A stretch of 64,000 nucleotides of DNA from Mucilaginibacter rivuli (GTDB lineage: Bacteria > Bacteroidota > Bacteroidia > Sphingobacteriales > Sphingobacteriaceae). A program made the translations under genes and the position numbers. Location: the NCBI RefSeq assembly GCF_019391655.1, contig NZ_JAHXPQ010000002.1, positions 372,001 through 436,000 of the forward strand, written 5' to 3'. Below, piece by piece: positions 46,299 through 54,225 of this stretch. The notes below the pieces were generated by a model, which had not been told where the DNA came from, did not search any database, and worked only from the letters and a program-made list of their open reading frames with translations. Every line of letters begins with the position of its first letter. The stretch's first letter is position 1.

Positions 46299-46320
46299 GC
46301 ACATATACACATTCGCACAT
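46299..46320. repeat. GCACAT-type dispersed motif, copy 2
   Basis: 22 nt (GCACATATACACATTCGCAC plus AT) matching 19 of 22 bases at 16992-17013. It ends 6 nt before the preferred GT8 start codon. Confidence 0.5.
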
Positions 46321-46326
46321 CAGAAT

Positions 46327-47232
46327 ATGACCACTAAACCAGCCCAGGCAACTATTCCTTTAGTTATTGTAACAGATGAGCACTATGTGATCCATTTGGC
46401 TGCGTTACTCAAGTCGGTGGAACTGAATCATCATTCGGGCGAGCATATTGCGGTTTATGTGATAGCGGATGGGGTTAAGCCGAAGAGCCAAAAAAAGATC
46501 GAGGCATCGGTTAGTGCGGATATGTTCAGCATTAGCTGGATAAAAATGGAGGATACCATCCCGCCGGGAGTTACCCTGCCATTAGACCGTACATCATACC
46601 CTGTAACCATATATTTGCGTTTGTTTATCGCCAATATAGTTCCGAAGGATACAAAAAAAGCCCTCTTCCTGGATGTGGATATGATTGTGCTGGAAGATGT
46701 GAGCAAACTTTATAACCACAATCTTGGCGATAATGTTATTGCCGCTGTGCAAGACCCACGCCTGCTTACTTTTGATAACGATTGGGGGGGCATATTCAAT
46801 TATAAAGAATTAGGTTTTGATGCCAAGACTAAATACCTTAATACCGGCCTTATCATATTTGATATGGAAAAATGGGTGGCGGGTAATTATGCCCAAAAGA
46901 TAATTGATGGTATAAACGATAATATCAAATATGCCAATTATCCCGATCAATATGGGTTTAACATTGTGATGGCCAACAAATGGTTAGAACTGGATACAAA
47001 ATGGAACTACTTTGCATCGGGCGATGAAGAGAAACCTTACCTTGTACACTTTATATCGCGTAAGCCATTTTATACTTCGTACGCGTACAATTCTAAATAC
47101 AAAGAGCTTTTTTACAAATACCTCAAACTAACCGAATGGCGTAATGCCAAACCTATCGGCGAAATGGACAGGTATGTTAAAAAGCTGAAAAATATCTGGG
47201 TGAAGATAAAAAAGAAGGTAGGATTAAAGTAA
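46327..47232 (+). CDS. Glycosyltransferase family 8 protein
   Basis: 301 residues from the ATG at 46327; an in-frame TTG at 46297 would add 10 residues encoded by the dispersed repeat and is unlikely. The GT8 fold shows 'PLVIVTDEHYVIHLAALLKSV', 'YLRLFIANIVPKDTKKALFLDVDMIVLEDV' with the metal-binding DxD ('DVD'), and 'KYLNTGLIIFDMEKW' plus 'HFISRKPF'. It transfers sugars from UDP-donors, probably to LPS, exopolysaccharide or glycoprotein. Lys-rich C-terminus ('VKKLKNIWVKIKKK') could contact membrane. It stands alone rather than in a polysaccharide gene cluster. Confidence 0.9.
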   Translation: MTTKPAQATIPLVIVTDEHYVIHLAALLKSVELNHHSGEHIAVYVIADGVKPKSQKKIEASVSADMFSISWIKMEDTIPPGVTLPLDRTSYPVTIYLRLFIANIVPKDTKKALFLDVDMIVLEDVSKLYNHNLGDNVIAAVQDPRLLTFDNDWGGIFNYKELGFDAKTKYLNTGLIIFDMEKWVAGNYAQKIIDGINDNIKYANYPDQYGFNIVMANKWLELDTKWNYFASGDEEKPYLVHFISRKPFYTSYAYNSKYKELFYKYLKLTEWRNAKPIGEMDRYVKKLKNIWVKIKKKVGLK

Positions 47233-47261
47233 TAGTTCATCTTATCCCAAAACCAAAAAAA

Positions 47262-47285
47262 CCCTGTTACACAGGGGCCAAAAAA
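47262..47285. terminator. Short bidirectional terminator between GT8 and the DUF1059 gene
   Basis: CCCTGT pairs with ACAGGG around TAC; A-tracts on both sides of the plus strand give a T-tract on the minus strand. The stem is only 6-7 bp. It most clearly serves the minus-strand DUF1059 gene. Confidence 0.55.
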
Positions 47286-47298
47286 ATCACTAATTGTT

Positions 47299-47469
47299 TT
47301 ATACTTCCCTTATCAGGGTTTTTATCTGGTCGGCCATTTCAGCAGTTACGGTGGTGCCATGTACGGTTTGAGCATGTTCGGCAGCCATAGCTAAAATTTC
47401 TTCTTCGGTAGCGGCGGTTACTACGGCTTTGCAATCGAAGCCTGCATCTGAGCAATTTAATGTTTTCAT
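47299..47469 (-). CDS. DUF1059 family small protein
   Basis: 56 residues from the ATG at 47469; upstream in-frame codons look like leader. It matches DUF1059: 'MKTLNCSDAGFDCKAVVTAATEEEILAMAAEHAQTVHG' contains two Cys (in 'NCSDAGFDC') and the His of 'EHAQTVHG', possibly a small metal site. Function unknown. A Crp/Fnr regulator lies upstream on the same strand, 93 nt away. Confidence 0.85.
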   Translation of the reverse strand: MKTLNCSDAGFDCKAVVTAATEEEILAMAAEHAQTVHGTTVTAEMADQIKTLIREV

Positions 47470-47562
47470 GATCTGATCTTGATTTTTTAATTGTTTACAC
47501 CACAAAAGTATAAGAGCTTAAAAATCAAAACGGTATCAAAAGATACACAAGCAAAAATAAAT

Positions 47563-48192
47563 TTACAGGAGTTCTATCCGGCTACGGTATAGCTTTATTT
47601 TTTGCTGCTTTTCATGATCCTTTAAAATACGGGATATTACAACGCGTGTAGTGCCTAATTCGGATGCCAGTTGCTGGTGCGATATTTCGATGGTGGAGCT
47701 GTTTTCTTTTGCGGCTTTGTTCTGCAGGTATTCCAATACCCTAACGCTGATGGGATCGAATACAATACCTTCAAAAGAGTTGATCAGTTCATCGTATCGG
47801 CGACGAAACATGTTCATTACATAGCGGTTCCACGACGGGTATTTTAACTGCCATTGATCGATGAGGCTGGCCGGGAAAATAAGTACTTCGGCAGGTTCGG
47901 TAACAATGCCGTGCGAACTGCTCTGATTGTTGAAGTAAGCCGCCGCTAAACTCATGGTGCAGGTTTCTTCAGCACGAACATAATACAGCAGTATTTCCCG
48001 GTCTTCCTTTTGCTGGTACACCCTGATAGCGCCTTTTAATACAATAGGTAAAAATTTTACGTATTGCCCATCGCGCACAATAACATCGCCTTTGTTAAAA
48101 GAAGCCAGTTGGCCATGTTTCAACAACTCCTCTTTAAATTCGGGTTCTGTAAAAAAGCTTAGTTTTTTAAACAGGTCGGCGTCAATGTTCAT
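47563..48192 (-). CDS. Crp/Fnr family transcriptional regulator
   Basis: 209 residues from the ATG at 48192. N-terminal cyclic-nucleotide-binding-like beta roll ('FNKGDVIVRDGQYVKFLPIVLKGAIRVYQQ'), long helix, and a C-terminal winged HTH ('ISHQQLASELGTTRVVISRILKDHE'). The phosphate-binding cassette residues of true CRP are not clear, and there are no N-terminal FNR Cys ligands. It resembles the many Bacteroidota Crp/Fnr proteins without known ligand. It might control the adjacent DUF1059 gene. Confidence 0.9.
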   Translation of the reverse strand: MNIDADLFKKLSFFTEPEFKEELLKHGQLASFNKGDVIVRDGQYVKFLPIVLKGAIRVYQQKEDREILLYYVRAEETCTMSLAAAYFNNQSSSHGIVTEPAEVLIFPASLIDQWQLKYPSWNRYVMNMFRRRYDELINSFEGIVFDPISVRVLEYLQNKAAKENSSTIEISHQQLASELGTTRVVISRILKDHEKQQKIKLYRSRIELL

Positions 48193-48247
48193 CGGTTTCA
48201 AAATGTTTATTTACCCAAATATCATCAAAACTCAACTCATATTATTC

Positions 48248-48880
48248 CTACAATAATTTCTCCCGTTCAACCAAAGCTTTTATTGTATCCGGGGCTGTCA
48301 TTAAAAAGGTTTGTATATCCAATTTTTGCGCGGTGGCCAGGTGTTGCGGGCTATCATCAATAAATAAGGTCTCGGCCGGGTTAAGATTACTATCCTGCAA
48401 TACAAACTCGAAAATATTGGCATTGGGCTTACGCATGCCCATAAAATGCGAATAATATACCTTTTCGAACAGGTGGGCATTGCCATCAAAGTCAAACTCA
48501 CGTTTCAGGTATCCCATAATATGATCGTAATGTATAGCGTTGATGTTGCTGAGTAAAAAAGTGCGGTATTTACCCTTTAGCTGTAACAACAAATCATGTG
48601 TGCCAGGTTGTATACCTAACAGCATGCTGTTCCATGCAGTATCAATTTGTTCGTCGGTTAAATTATCATTATTTGCTGCCAAACGTATCTGGTCGCGGAA
48701 TTGCGCGGCGGTGATCTCGCCTTTATCAAAAGCGTCAAATAGCGAGCTCTGTTGTTTATGCCCAAAAAATGATTCAACGTTTGTAATGCCGAGTTTAGCC
48801 CAGGCCTGTTGTGCAAGCGAAAAATCTATATTGTAAATTACGTTGCCGTAATCGAAAATGATGTTTTTGATGTTATTCAT
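48248..48880 (-). CDS. HAD-family hydrolase
   Basis: 210 residues from the ATG at 48880. Motif I 'IIFDYGNVIYNIDFS', motif II 'TFLLSNINAIHYD', motif III Lys in 'MGMRKPNANIF' and motif IV 'TLFIDDSPQHLATAQ'. The first motif has Asp then Gly-Asn, the YihX-like 'FDxGxVI' subgroup, which acts on sugar phosphates such as glucose-1-P in Escherichia coli. Substrate here is unknown. It is divergent from the YncE-like gene. Confidence 0.88.
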   Translation of the reverse strand: MNNIKNIIFDYGNVIYNIDFSLAQQAWAKLGITNVESFFGHKQQSSLFDAFDKGEITAAQFRDQIRLAANNDNLTDEQIDTAWNSMLLGIQPGTHDLLLQLKGKYRTFLLSNINAIHYDHIMGYLKREFDFDGNAHLFEKVYYSHFMGMRKPNANIFEFVLQDSNLNPAETLFIDDSPQHLATAQKLDIQTFLMTAPDTIKALVEREKLL

Positions 48881-49014
48881 ATGGATATGTATAAGCAGCA
48901 AATATATTAGTTAGGCATAGCAAAATTGATACTGAATGAATAATTGTATCATTATTATGTTATACAGTTTTACTACAGAATTTAATGGTAAAATAGCATT
49001 AAAATATCTCAAAA

Positions 49015-50034
49015 ATGAAATTCATAAAAAACACTATAGCAGCAACGTTATTATGCAGTGCTATTATTACCACACCGTTTGTAGCGCTATCTCAGCAAAA
49101 AACCGGCTTTAAAATATTAGCTAACCATAAAATTGGCAGCTCCGGCGGTTGGGATTATATTACTGTTGATGCCATCTCAAAACGTTTATATGTATCGCAT
49201 GGCACGCAGGTTATTGTTTTAAACACAGCCGGCGATTCGGTAGGCGTTATCCCCAATACTCAAGGTGTACATGGCATAGCGCTCATCCCATCAATGGGTA
49301 AAGGTTACACCAGTAATGGTCGTGCAAATACCGTAACGGAGTTTGATCTGAAAACTTTAAAAGTTTTAGGTGAATACCCTGTGGGCCAAAATCCTGACGC
49401 TATTTTTTATGATGAGTTTTCGAAAAAGGTTATCACCTGTAATGGCAGGAGCAAAGATGCTACGGTTTTTGATCCGGCAACAAATAAAGTTGTAGCAACC
49501 GTTGCGCTTGGCGATAAGCCCGAAACCGCAGTAAGCGATGGTAAAGGAAAAATATTTGTGAATGGCGAAACTACAAGCAACATCATAGTATTTGATGCAA
49601 GCACATACAAAGTGCTAACTAAATATAAAATAGATGGTGGCGAAGCACCTACAGGACTGGACATAGACCGTAAAACCAACCGTTTGTTTATTGCATGCAG
49701 CGATAGCAAAACAATGGTGATAATGGATGCGGCCAATGGCAAAACGATAGCCAAGTTCCCTATCGGGGATTCTGATGGGTTGGTGTTCGATCAAAGTTTA
49801 AAATTAGCCTATGCCTCAAATAATGAAGGGACTATCAGCGTAGTAAGAGAGTTAAGCGCCGATAAATTTGAGTTTGTTGAGAATATTACATCACAACCAA
49901 GTGCACGTACCATAGGCCTTGATCAAACTACACATCACCTGTTTTTACCGGCAGCCAAAACAGAGCCCAACACTGCAGGCGGAAGGCCAAAGCAAGTGCC
50001 GGGTAGCTTCCATGTGATTGAAGTAGGTAAGTAA
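49015..50034 (+). CDS. YncE-like beta-propeller protein (secreted)
   Basis: 339 residues with a signal peptide ending near 'VALSQQ'. Repeated propeller blades read 'KRLYVSHGTQVIVLNTAGDSVGVIP', 'VTEFDLKTLKVLGEYPVGQNPDAIFYDEF', 'ATVFDPATNKVVATVALGDKPETAVSDGKG' and 'NIIVFDASTYKVLTKYKIDGGEAPTGLDIDRKTNRLFIACSD'. This is the YVTN/YncE 'NHL-like' layout; the seventh blade closes at the C-terminus. Function unknown, probably periplasmic binding. A perfect terminator follows 12 nt downstream. Confidence 0.88.
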   Translation: MKFIKNTIAATLLCSAIITTPFVALSQQKTGFKILANHKIGSSGGWDYITVDAISKRLYVSHGTQVIVLNTAGDSVGVIPNTQGVHGIALIPSMGKGYTSNGRANTVTEFDLKTLKVLGEYPVGQNPDAIFYDEFSKKVITCNGRSKDATVFDPATNKVVATVALGDKPETAVSDGKGKIFVNGETTSNIIVFDASTYKVLTKYKIDGGEAPTGLDIDRKTNRLFIACSDSKTMVIMDAANGKTIAKFPIGDSDGLVFDQSLKLAYASNNEGTISVVRELSADKFEFVENITSQPSARTIGLDQTTHHLFLPAAKTEPNTAGGRPKQVPGSFHVIEVGK

Positions 50035-50045
50035 AGCATAACTAC

Positions 50046-50082
50046 AACCCCGTTTATAACTCTTATAAACGGGGTTGCTTTT
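50046..50082 (+). terminator. Rho-independent terminator after the YncE-like gene
   Basis: AACCCCGTTTATAA pairs perfectly with TTATAAACGGGGTT (14 bp, loop CTC), then GCTTTTT. Confidence 0.9.
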
Positions 50083-50109
50083 TACTAAATTAACCCTTAA
50101 GTTTATGAT

Positions 50110-50571
50110 ATGAAAAAGGCCATCATAAACACCGCACTTTTGTTTGTTTGCGCGATCCTGCTTTTATCCGGATCTAAGTCAGCCCTTGTTGCTGAAAACG
50201 CCAAATATGTATCCCGGTTACAAAGCACCGAAAAGCCGCTTGATATTGTTATTAACCATATACATGAGGGTAAACAGCAACGTATGTCTTCAATACATAA
50301 TTCATTAGCCGGAAGCAGATTGGCGTTTATTTTTCATGACGGATCGCGGATAGTGTTGAATTTCCTAAAACCTATCAGGGTAGGTAATTATGAGATACGC
50401 GACCGTTCAGCAGAAATACAGGCGATATATTATCCGGCAGGCGGGTATCCTAAGGTATTGCAGGGGTATACAACCATTTATACGCTAAAACCAATAACAG
50501 GCAGGATAGCACAGTTGTATGATGCCGATCATGAGTTGCATATGTCATCGGCGAGTGTGTTCTCTTTTTAA
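50110..50571 (+). CDS. Uncharacterised secreted protein (153 aa)
   Basis: 153 residues with a signal peptide (about 1-28: 'INTALLFVCAILLLSGSKSALVA'). The mature part has strands 'RLAFIFHDGSRIVLNFLKPIRVGNYEIRD' and 'QAIYYPAGGYPKVLQGYTTIYTLKPITGRIAQLYDADHE'. No family recognised. It is a single gene, 108 nt before the tRNA, and is the last chromosomal gene before the mobile element. Confidence 0.6.
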   Translation: MKKAIINTALLFVCAILLLSGSKSALVAENAKYVSRLQSTEKPLDIVINHIHEGKQQRMSSIHNSLAGSRLAFIFHDGSRIVLNFLKPIRVGNYEIRDRSAEIQAIYYPAGGYPKVLQGYTTIYTLKPITGRIAQLYDADHELHMSSASVFSF

Positions 50572-50679
50572 GATATTGTATTTGTAATACAAGGCTTTAC
50601 AAATAAATTGAAATGAGTTTTTGCAATTCGCCCTATTTTGCGTAAAATTGCAGCCGAAATAAAAACACCTATTTCAAGC

Positions 50680-50753
50680 GCGCCTATAGCTCAGTTGGTT
50701 AGAGTAGAAGACTCATAATCTTTTGGTCCCTGGTTCGAGCCCAGGTGGGCGCA
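50680..50753 (+). tRNA. tRNA with anticodon CAT (elongator Met or Ile2)
   Basis: A 74-nt cloverleaf: acceptor GCGCCTA pairs with TGGGCGC and discriminator A; D arm GCTC/GAGT; anticodon arm GAAGA/TCTTT around CTCATAA (anticodon CAT at 50714-50716); T arm CCTGG/CCAGG around TTCGAGC. A G1-C72 pair rules out initiator tRNA. CCA is not encoded. Met versus lysidine-modified Ile cannot be separated by eye. The mobile element begins just past its 3' end. Confidence 0.95.
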
Positions 50754-50773
50754 CGTAAAATCTGCTGATTTTC

Positions 50774-50806
50774 AGGCAGTTACAAATAATTTGTAACTGC
50801 CTTTTT
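50774..50806 (+). terminator. Rho-independent terminator after the tRNA
   Basis: AGGCAGTTACAAA pairs perfectly with TTTGTAACTGCCT around two bases, followed by TTTT. It lies 20 nt after the tRNA, either as its native terminator or inside the element end. Confidence 0.9.
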
Positions 50807-50812
50807 GTTTTT

Positions 50813-50829
50813 GGTACGAAATAGGTACG
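50813..50829. promoter_or_regulatory. GGTACG direct repeat near the element end (possible recombinase arm sites)
   Basis: GGTACG occurs at 50813-50818 and 50824-50829, 11 nt apart start to start, about one helical turn. Position 60-76 nt from the tRNA end is where arm-type integrase or excisionase sites would be. Interpretation is inferred. Confidence 0.3.
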
Positions 50830-50985
50830 GATTTTAGATAGCTTTATTTATCCTTTATCGTTTCGTTATTTTGAAAGTGGAAGGTTTTTTAATTGTTTAA
50901 CAAAAATTGATGTATCTTTTTAAATTAGAAAATACAGTTTTCTTCAAGAAATCTGAGTGAATCTTTGTATTTTCATGCATCTACT

Positions 50986-52539
50986 ATGACATCGGAACAA
51001 AAAAAATTATTAGGTGCTTATTATACTCCCGAACCAGTAACAGATGCTTTGTGTTCCTGGGCAATAAAAAGGCCAACAGATATTATACTTGAACCAAGTT
51101 TTGGTGGATGTAATTTTTTAACATCCAGTTTGGTGATTTTGACATCTCTTGGCAACGCGAACCCAGAACAAAATATCTACGGCTTCGATATAGATACCTC
51201 TGCTTTTGAGTTACTTAAAACCAAAGGCATTGAAAGTGCTAATTTTATTTACGAAGATTTTCTTTATTCCGACACGCAAGTAAATCAAATTCAAGTGGAT
51301 GTAATAATTGGCAACCCACCATACTTACCAATTCATAAATTAAACACCAAATACAAAGAGAATCTTTATTCGAAATTCAAACGTAGCGCGATAAAAATAC
51401 CTCGTAGGTCAAGTTTATGGGTGTACTTCATAGTGCATTCCTTTCAATACCTAATGCGCGGGGGGAAGATGGCATGGGTTGTACCTGACAGCATTTCGTT
51501 TACAGACTACGGGAAACATCTTTTGAATGAACTTGCGAAAGTTTTCACCAGTGTAGAATTGATACGGACAGATGAAAGGTATTTTTATGATGTTGGTACG
51601 CACGAAAAAACAGCGCTATTACTTTGTGAAAATTATCAAAATGGAACTACAAAGGTAAAGGTGTTCGAATATGACACACTAAATGAAGTGCTGAAGGCAA
51701 TTCGCTCTAAAAAGAAGAAGATAACCGCTCCAAAAGCCGAACAAAAGGCGGTACAACCAAGCGGGTTTTCACTCGTGAAATTAGGGGATATTTTTACTAC
51801 CCGCATTGGTATCGTAATTGGTGCTACAAAGCTGTTGGCTTATAAAAAGAAACAAGCGTTTAATTCAGCTTATTACCCCGAATATTTTTATCCAGTTATA
51901 ACGAAAGGAAAGCAGTTAAGTAATCTTGTAATCAATAGGAAAGCGATATTAAAAAATGAAGAACTTCCAATATATTTATTTGACGCCATTAAACTTGAGG
52001 AAAAAGAGCCGATAAGATTTAAAGAGTTCATCGACACTTTTCCTCAGGAAATCCTGATTAACCAGACATTTAGGAACCGAAAGAAGCTGTTTGGATATGA
52101 TGATTATAATCATCCAGACGCTTTTTTAACCTATTTTTCTCAAGGCCTTCCTAAATTAATAATAAATATAGACAAAGAACTAAACTGTACTAATTCAGTT
52201 CATAGATTATACTTAAAAGATAAGTTTAGGAATCAACCGTGGGTAATGCAACTGGTAAGCGTCCAGTTATTTTGTGAATTTTTGAGAAAAGCAGTTACCG
52301 ATTTAGCGAGGCAGTATGGCAATAAAATAAAAAAGTTTGAACCAAGTGATGCACAAAAGATACCAATATTAATACCTTCATCGGTGGATGCTGTATTCAT
52401 CAACGAGTTACAATCCGTGTTTGAGCAAATAATTACGTTGATAGAAATAAATAAATACCAGGAGGCTAAAGATGTTGGGAACTCTTATTTGACTAAGTTG
52501 ATATTTTTGCCAGTCTTAGATTCTGCGATAGCGAGCTAA
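50986..52539 (+). CDS. N6-adenine DNA methyltransferase, Eco57I/TaqI-like (orphan)
   Basis: 517 residues from the ATG at 50986; an in-frame TTG at 50965 is less likely. Motif X 'LGAYYTPEPVTDALCSWA', motif I 'LEPSFGGCNFL' for S-adenosylmethionine, and the catalytic motif IV 'IGNPPYLPI' (N110-Y113). 'GGKMAWVVPDSISFTDYG' continues the class I methyltransferase fold. From about residue 250 a TaqI-specificity-like target-recognition half follows ('VKLGDIFTTRIGIVIGATKLL'). No nuclease motif (PD-ExK) was seen and no restriction gene is adjacent, so it is an orphan or partner of the minus-strand operon whose stop lies 4 nt away in convergent orientation. Confidence 0.88.
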   Translation: MTSEQKKLLGAYYTPEPVTDALCSWAIKRPTDIILEPSFGGCNFLTSSLVILTSLGNANPEQNIYGFDIDTSAFELLKTKGIESANFIYEDFLYSDTQVNQIQVDVIIGNPPYLPIHKLNTKYKENLYSKFKRSAIKIPRRSSLWVYFIVHSFQYLMRGGKMAWVVPDSISFTDYGKHLLNELAKVFTSVELIRTDERYFYDVGTHEKTALLLCENYQNGTTKVKVFEYDTLNEVLKAIRSKKKKITAPKAEQKAVQPSGFSLVKLGDIFTTRIGIVIGATKLLAYKKKQAFNSAYYPEYFYPVITKGKQLSNLVINRKAILKNEELPIYLFDAIKLEEKEPIRFKEFIDTFPQEILINQTFRNRKKLFGYDDYNHPDAFLTYFSQGLPKLIINIDKELNCTNSVHRLYLKDKFRNQPWVMQLVSVQLFCEFLRKAVTDLARQYGNKIKKFEPSDAQKIPILIPSSVDAVFINELQSVFEQIITLIEINKYQEAKDVGNSYLTKLIFLPVLDSAIAS

Positions 52540-52543
52540 ACGC

Positions 52544-53248
52544 TTAGTTCCCGTAACAATAGTCACGAACTAAGCATTTATTATTATAGTTACCAGAATT
52601 TATGTGACTCCGTATATTTTCAAAATAGTGGTTAGATAGAAACATTTCATTTTTGTAAACTAACGAACGCCACTCTGGATTTTCGATTATTTTTTTCGTT
52701 TTGTCTGTCCTGAGTTCACACAACAACGTATCCAACAAGAGGGCAATATTTACTGGCGAGAAATTCAGTCTTGGGAGTGATAGCCAATGCTCCATTAAAT
52801 TATCAGTTATTTCTAAATTTCCCATCTCCGGCGTTGGCTTACCACCATATTGCAAATGATATATAGGCGAAGGTTGCTTTATATTGGCGCCAGGCGCAGG
52901 CGGCAAAGCATAATCAAAATGAAACTTTCTTATTAATTCCTTTTTTAAATCGTTTTTACCAGTAATTGCTAAAAAGTAACTACATAGAGAATAATTCCCC
53001 GTCACATTTGCACCTAAAAGTACTGTGTGAGGTGCGTCTTGCACTTCCATCTCAAAATCGATGTGAAGAATAAAGTCACCAGTTGTTTTGGTAAGTAATG
53101 CTTTGTTATCGTAATAAGCTTGTTGAATTTTATCAAATAACGAAGGCAACTCTTTAAACATTGTTGCTCTCGTGCTTATATGCTCGAGAGTTTTTACTTC
53201 ATTTTTTTTAAATTCGATAATTGTAGGTTGCTTATCATTAATCTTCAT
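52544..53248 (-). CDS. Unknown protein, third gene of the kinase operon (234 aa)
   Basis: 234 residues; its ATG overlaps the REC gene stop as ATGA. No signal peptide, membrane helix or motif recognised. Segments include 'GDFILHIDFEMEVQDAPHTVLLGANVTG', 'KFHFDYALPPAPGAN' and 'PSPIYHLQYGGKPTPEM'; 'LLLDTLLCELRTDKT' is helical. Cys residues are scattered ('NKCLVRDYCYGN' at the end). Because it is strictly coupled to a histidine kinase and a REC protein, it is probably the output or regulator of that pair. No database family came to mind. Confidence 0.75.
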   Translation of the reverse strand: MKINDKQPTIIEFKKNEVKTLEHISTRATMFKELPSLFDKIQQAYYDNKALLTKTTGDFILHIDFEMEVQDAPHTVLLGANVTGNYSLCSYFLAITGKNDLKKELIRKFHFDYALPPAPGANIKQPSPIYHLQYGGKPTPEMGNLEITDNLMEHWLSLPRLNFSPVNIALLLDTLLCELRTDKTKKIIENPEWRSLVYKNEMFLSNHYFENIRSHINSGNYNNKCLVRDYCYGN

Positions 53249-54225
53249 TCGGCAGGATTCATTAATCTGATATCTTCAAAAAACAATAAACTCTCGTAAT
53301 CGGGATGAAGTGAAGTATATTTTAGCCGCATGGGTTCTTCCTTGGCTCCCTTGGTCTCATCGATAAATGCAACCGTTTCAGGAAAACTTTCGCCTGAAGC
53401 ATAGCACTTGGCAAAATCATTTTCATCCAGCCCTTTAATTCCACGGCCTTTTTCCCAAGGTAAACCGCGAACCTTACTATTCAACGATATGCAATCCAGC
53501 AACTCGCTTTTCCACCATCTTTCTCCTGCTGAGTTTGCGAATACTCCCTTGTATCTTGCCTTTTTAAACTTTTTTTCCAGTCCATTAAAAGCATTTGGCG
53601 TTATCCCTGCCAATGTTGAAGCCCAAAGTTGATTATATACAAAGCCTGGTCTGGCCAAAAGCACCCCTCGAGCCCATCGTGAAATCTCAACTGCTAAACC
53701 TCTGTCGTTTAAGTTTTCTTTCAGGGCGGTAGGTATGATCGATTTTAAATTTTCGCGATCTTGAGAAGGCGGCTGAAACAGATTTATAAGTCCCTCCAAA
53801 TCATGAGGCTTGTTATTTCTTATCAAGGCAAATGATTTAGCGATAGCTAAAATTTCAGTATAATGATTTGAAATATTTTCAATCGGCAGAATTTCTTCGT
53901 ACAACGCTTTCTGTTGACTATCAACGACGCCGGGATCAACCCCCGATATGCAAATTATGGGACATTCAGGCCATTGCTCCCGTATGTATGCAGCAGCCGT
54001 TGATCCTTTTTTAAACACACCTGAACTTGCGTCCTCCAAATTATGGTCAATTATAAGCAAGTTCGGCTCATTCCCATTTAGTATTGATGCTAATACATCA
54101 TTTAAATTTTTGTTTTTTACGTCTTTGAAGTCGATGGATACGTTTAATTGATTAGACATTGTTTTTGAGCCATCCAGCCTTTGCGGGTTGTCGTCAATCC
54201 AAATAAATTTTAGCTTTTTACTCAC
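53245..54225 (-). CDS. Response-regulator-like protein: REC domain with novel C-terminal domain
   Basis: 326 residues if started at GTG 54225, which overlaps the kinase stop as GTGA; a TTG at 54255 would give a 34-nt overlap and is less likely. N-terminal REC features are acidic D11/D12 in 'FIWIDDNP', phosphoacceptor-like D60 in 'NLLIIDHNLED', and Ser94 in 'CPIICISGVDPG'. The usual 'KP' near 105 is not clear. The remaining 200 residues ('LAVEISRWARGVLLARPGFVYNQL', 'GERWWKSELLDCISLNSK') have no HTH or enzymatic signature that I recognise. It probably relays phosphate from the upstream kinase to a non-transcriptional output. Confidence 0.8.
   Translation of the reverse strand: MSKKLKFIWIDDNPQRLDGSKTMSNQLNVSIDFKDVKNKNLNDVLASILNGNEPNLLIIDHNLEDASSGVFKKGSTAAAYIREQWPECPIICISGVDPGVVDSQQKALYEEILPIENISNHYTEILAIAKSFALIRNNKPHDLEGLINLFQPPSQDRENLKSIIPTALKENLNDRGLAVEISRWARGVLLARPGFVYNQLWASTLAGITPNAFNGLEKKFKKARYKGVFANSAGERWWKSELLDCISLNSKVRGLPWEKGRGIKGLDENDFAKCYASGESFPETVAFIDETKGAKEEPMRLKYTSLHPDYESLLFFEDIRLMNPAE

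Noticed and set aside
46297..46326. TTG start of the GT8 gene
   Set aside because: It would translate the dispersed GCACAT repeat; the ATG at 46327 gives a normal GT8 N-terminus.
50680..50753. Initiator tRNA-fMet
   Set aside because: Position 1-72 is a G-C pair; initiators carry an unpaired C1-A72.
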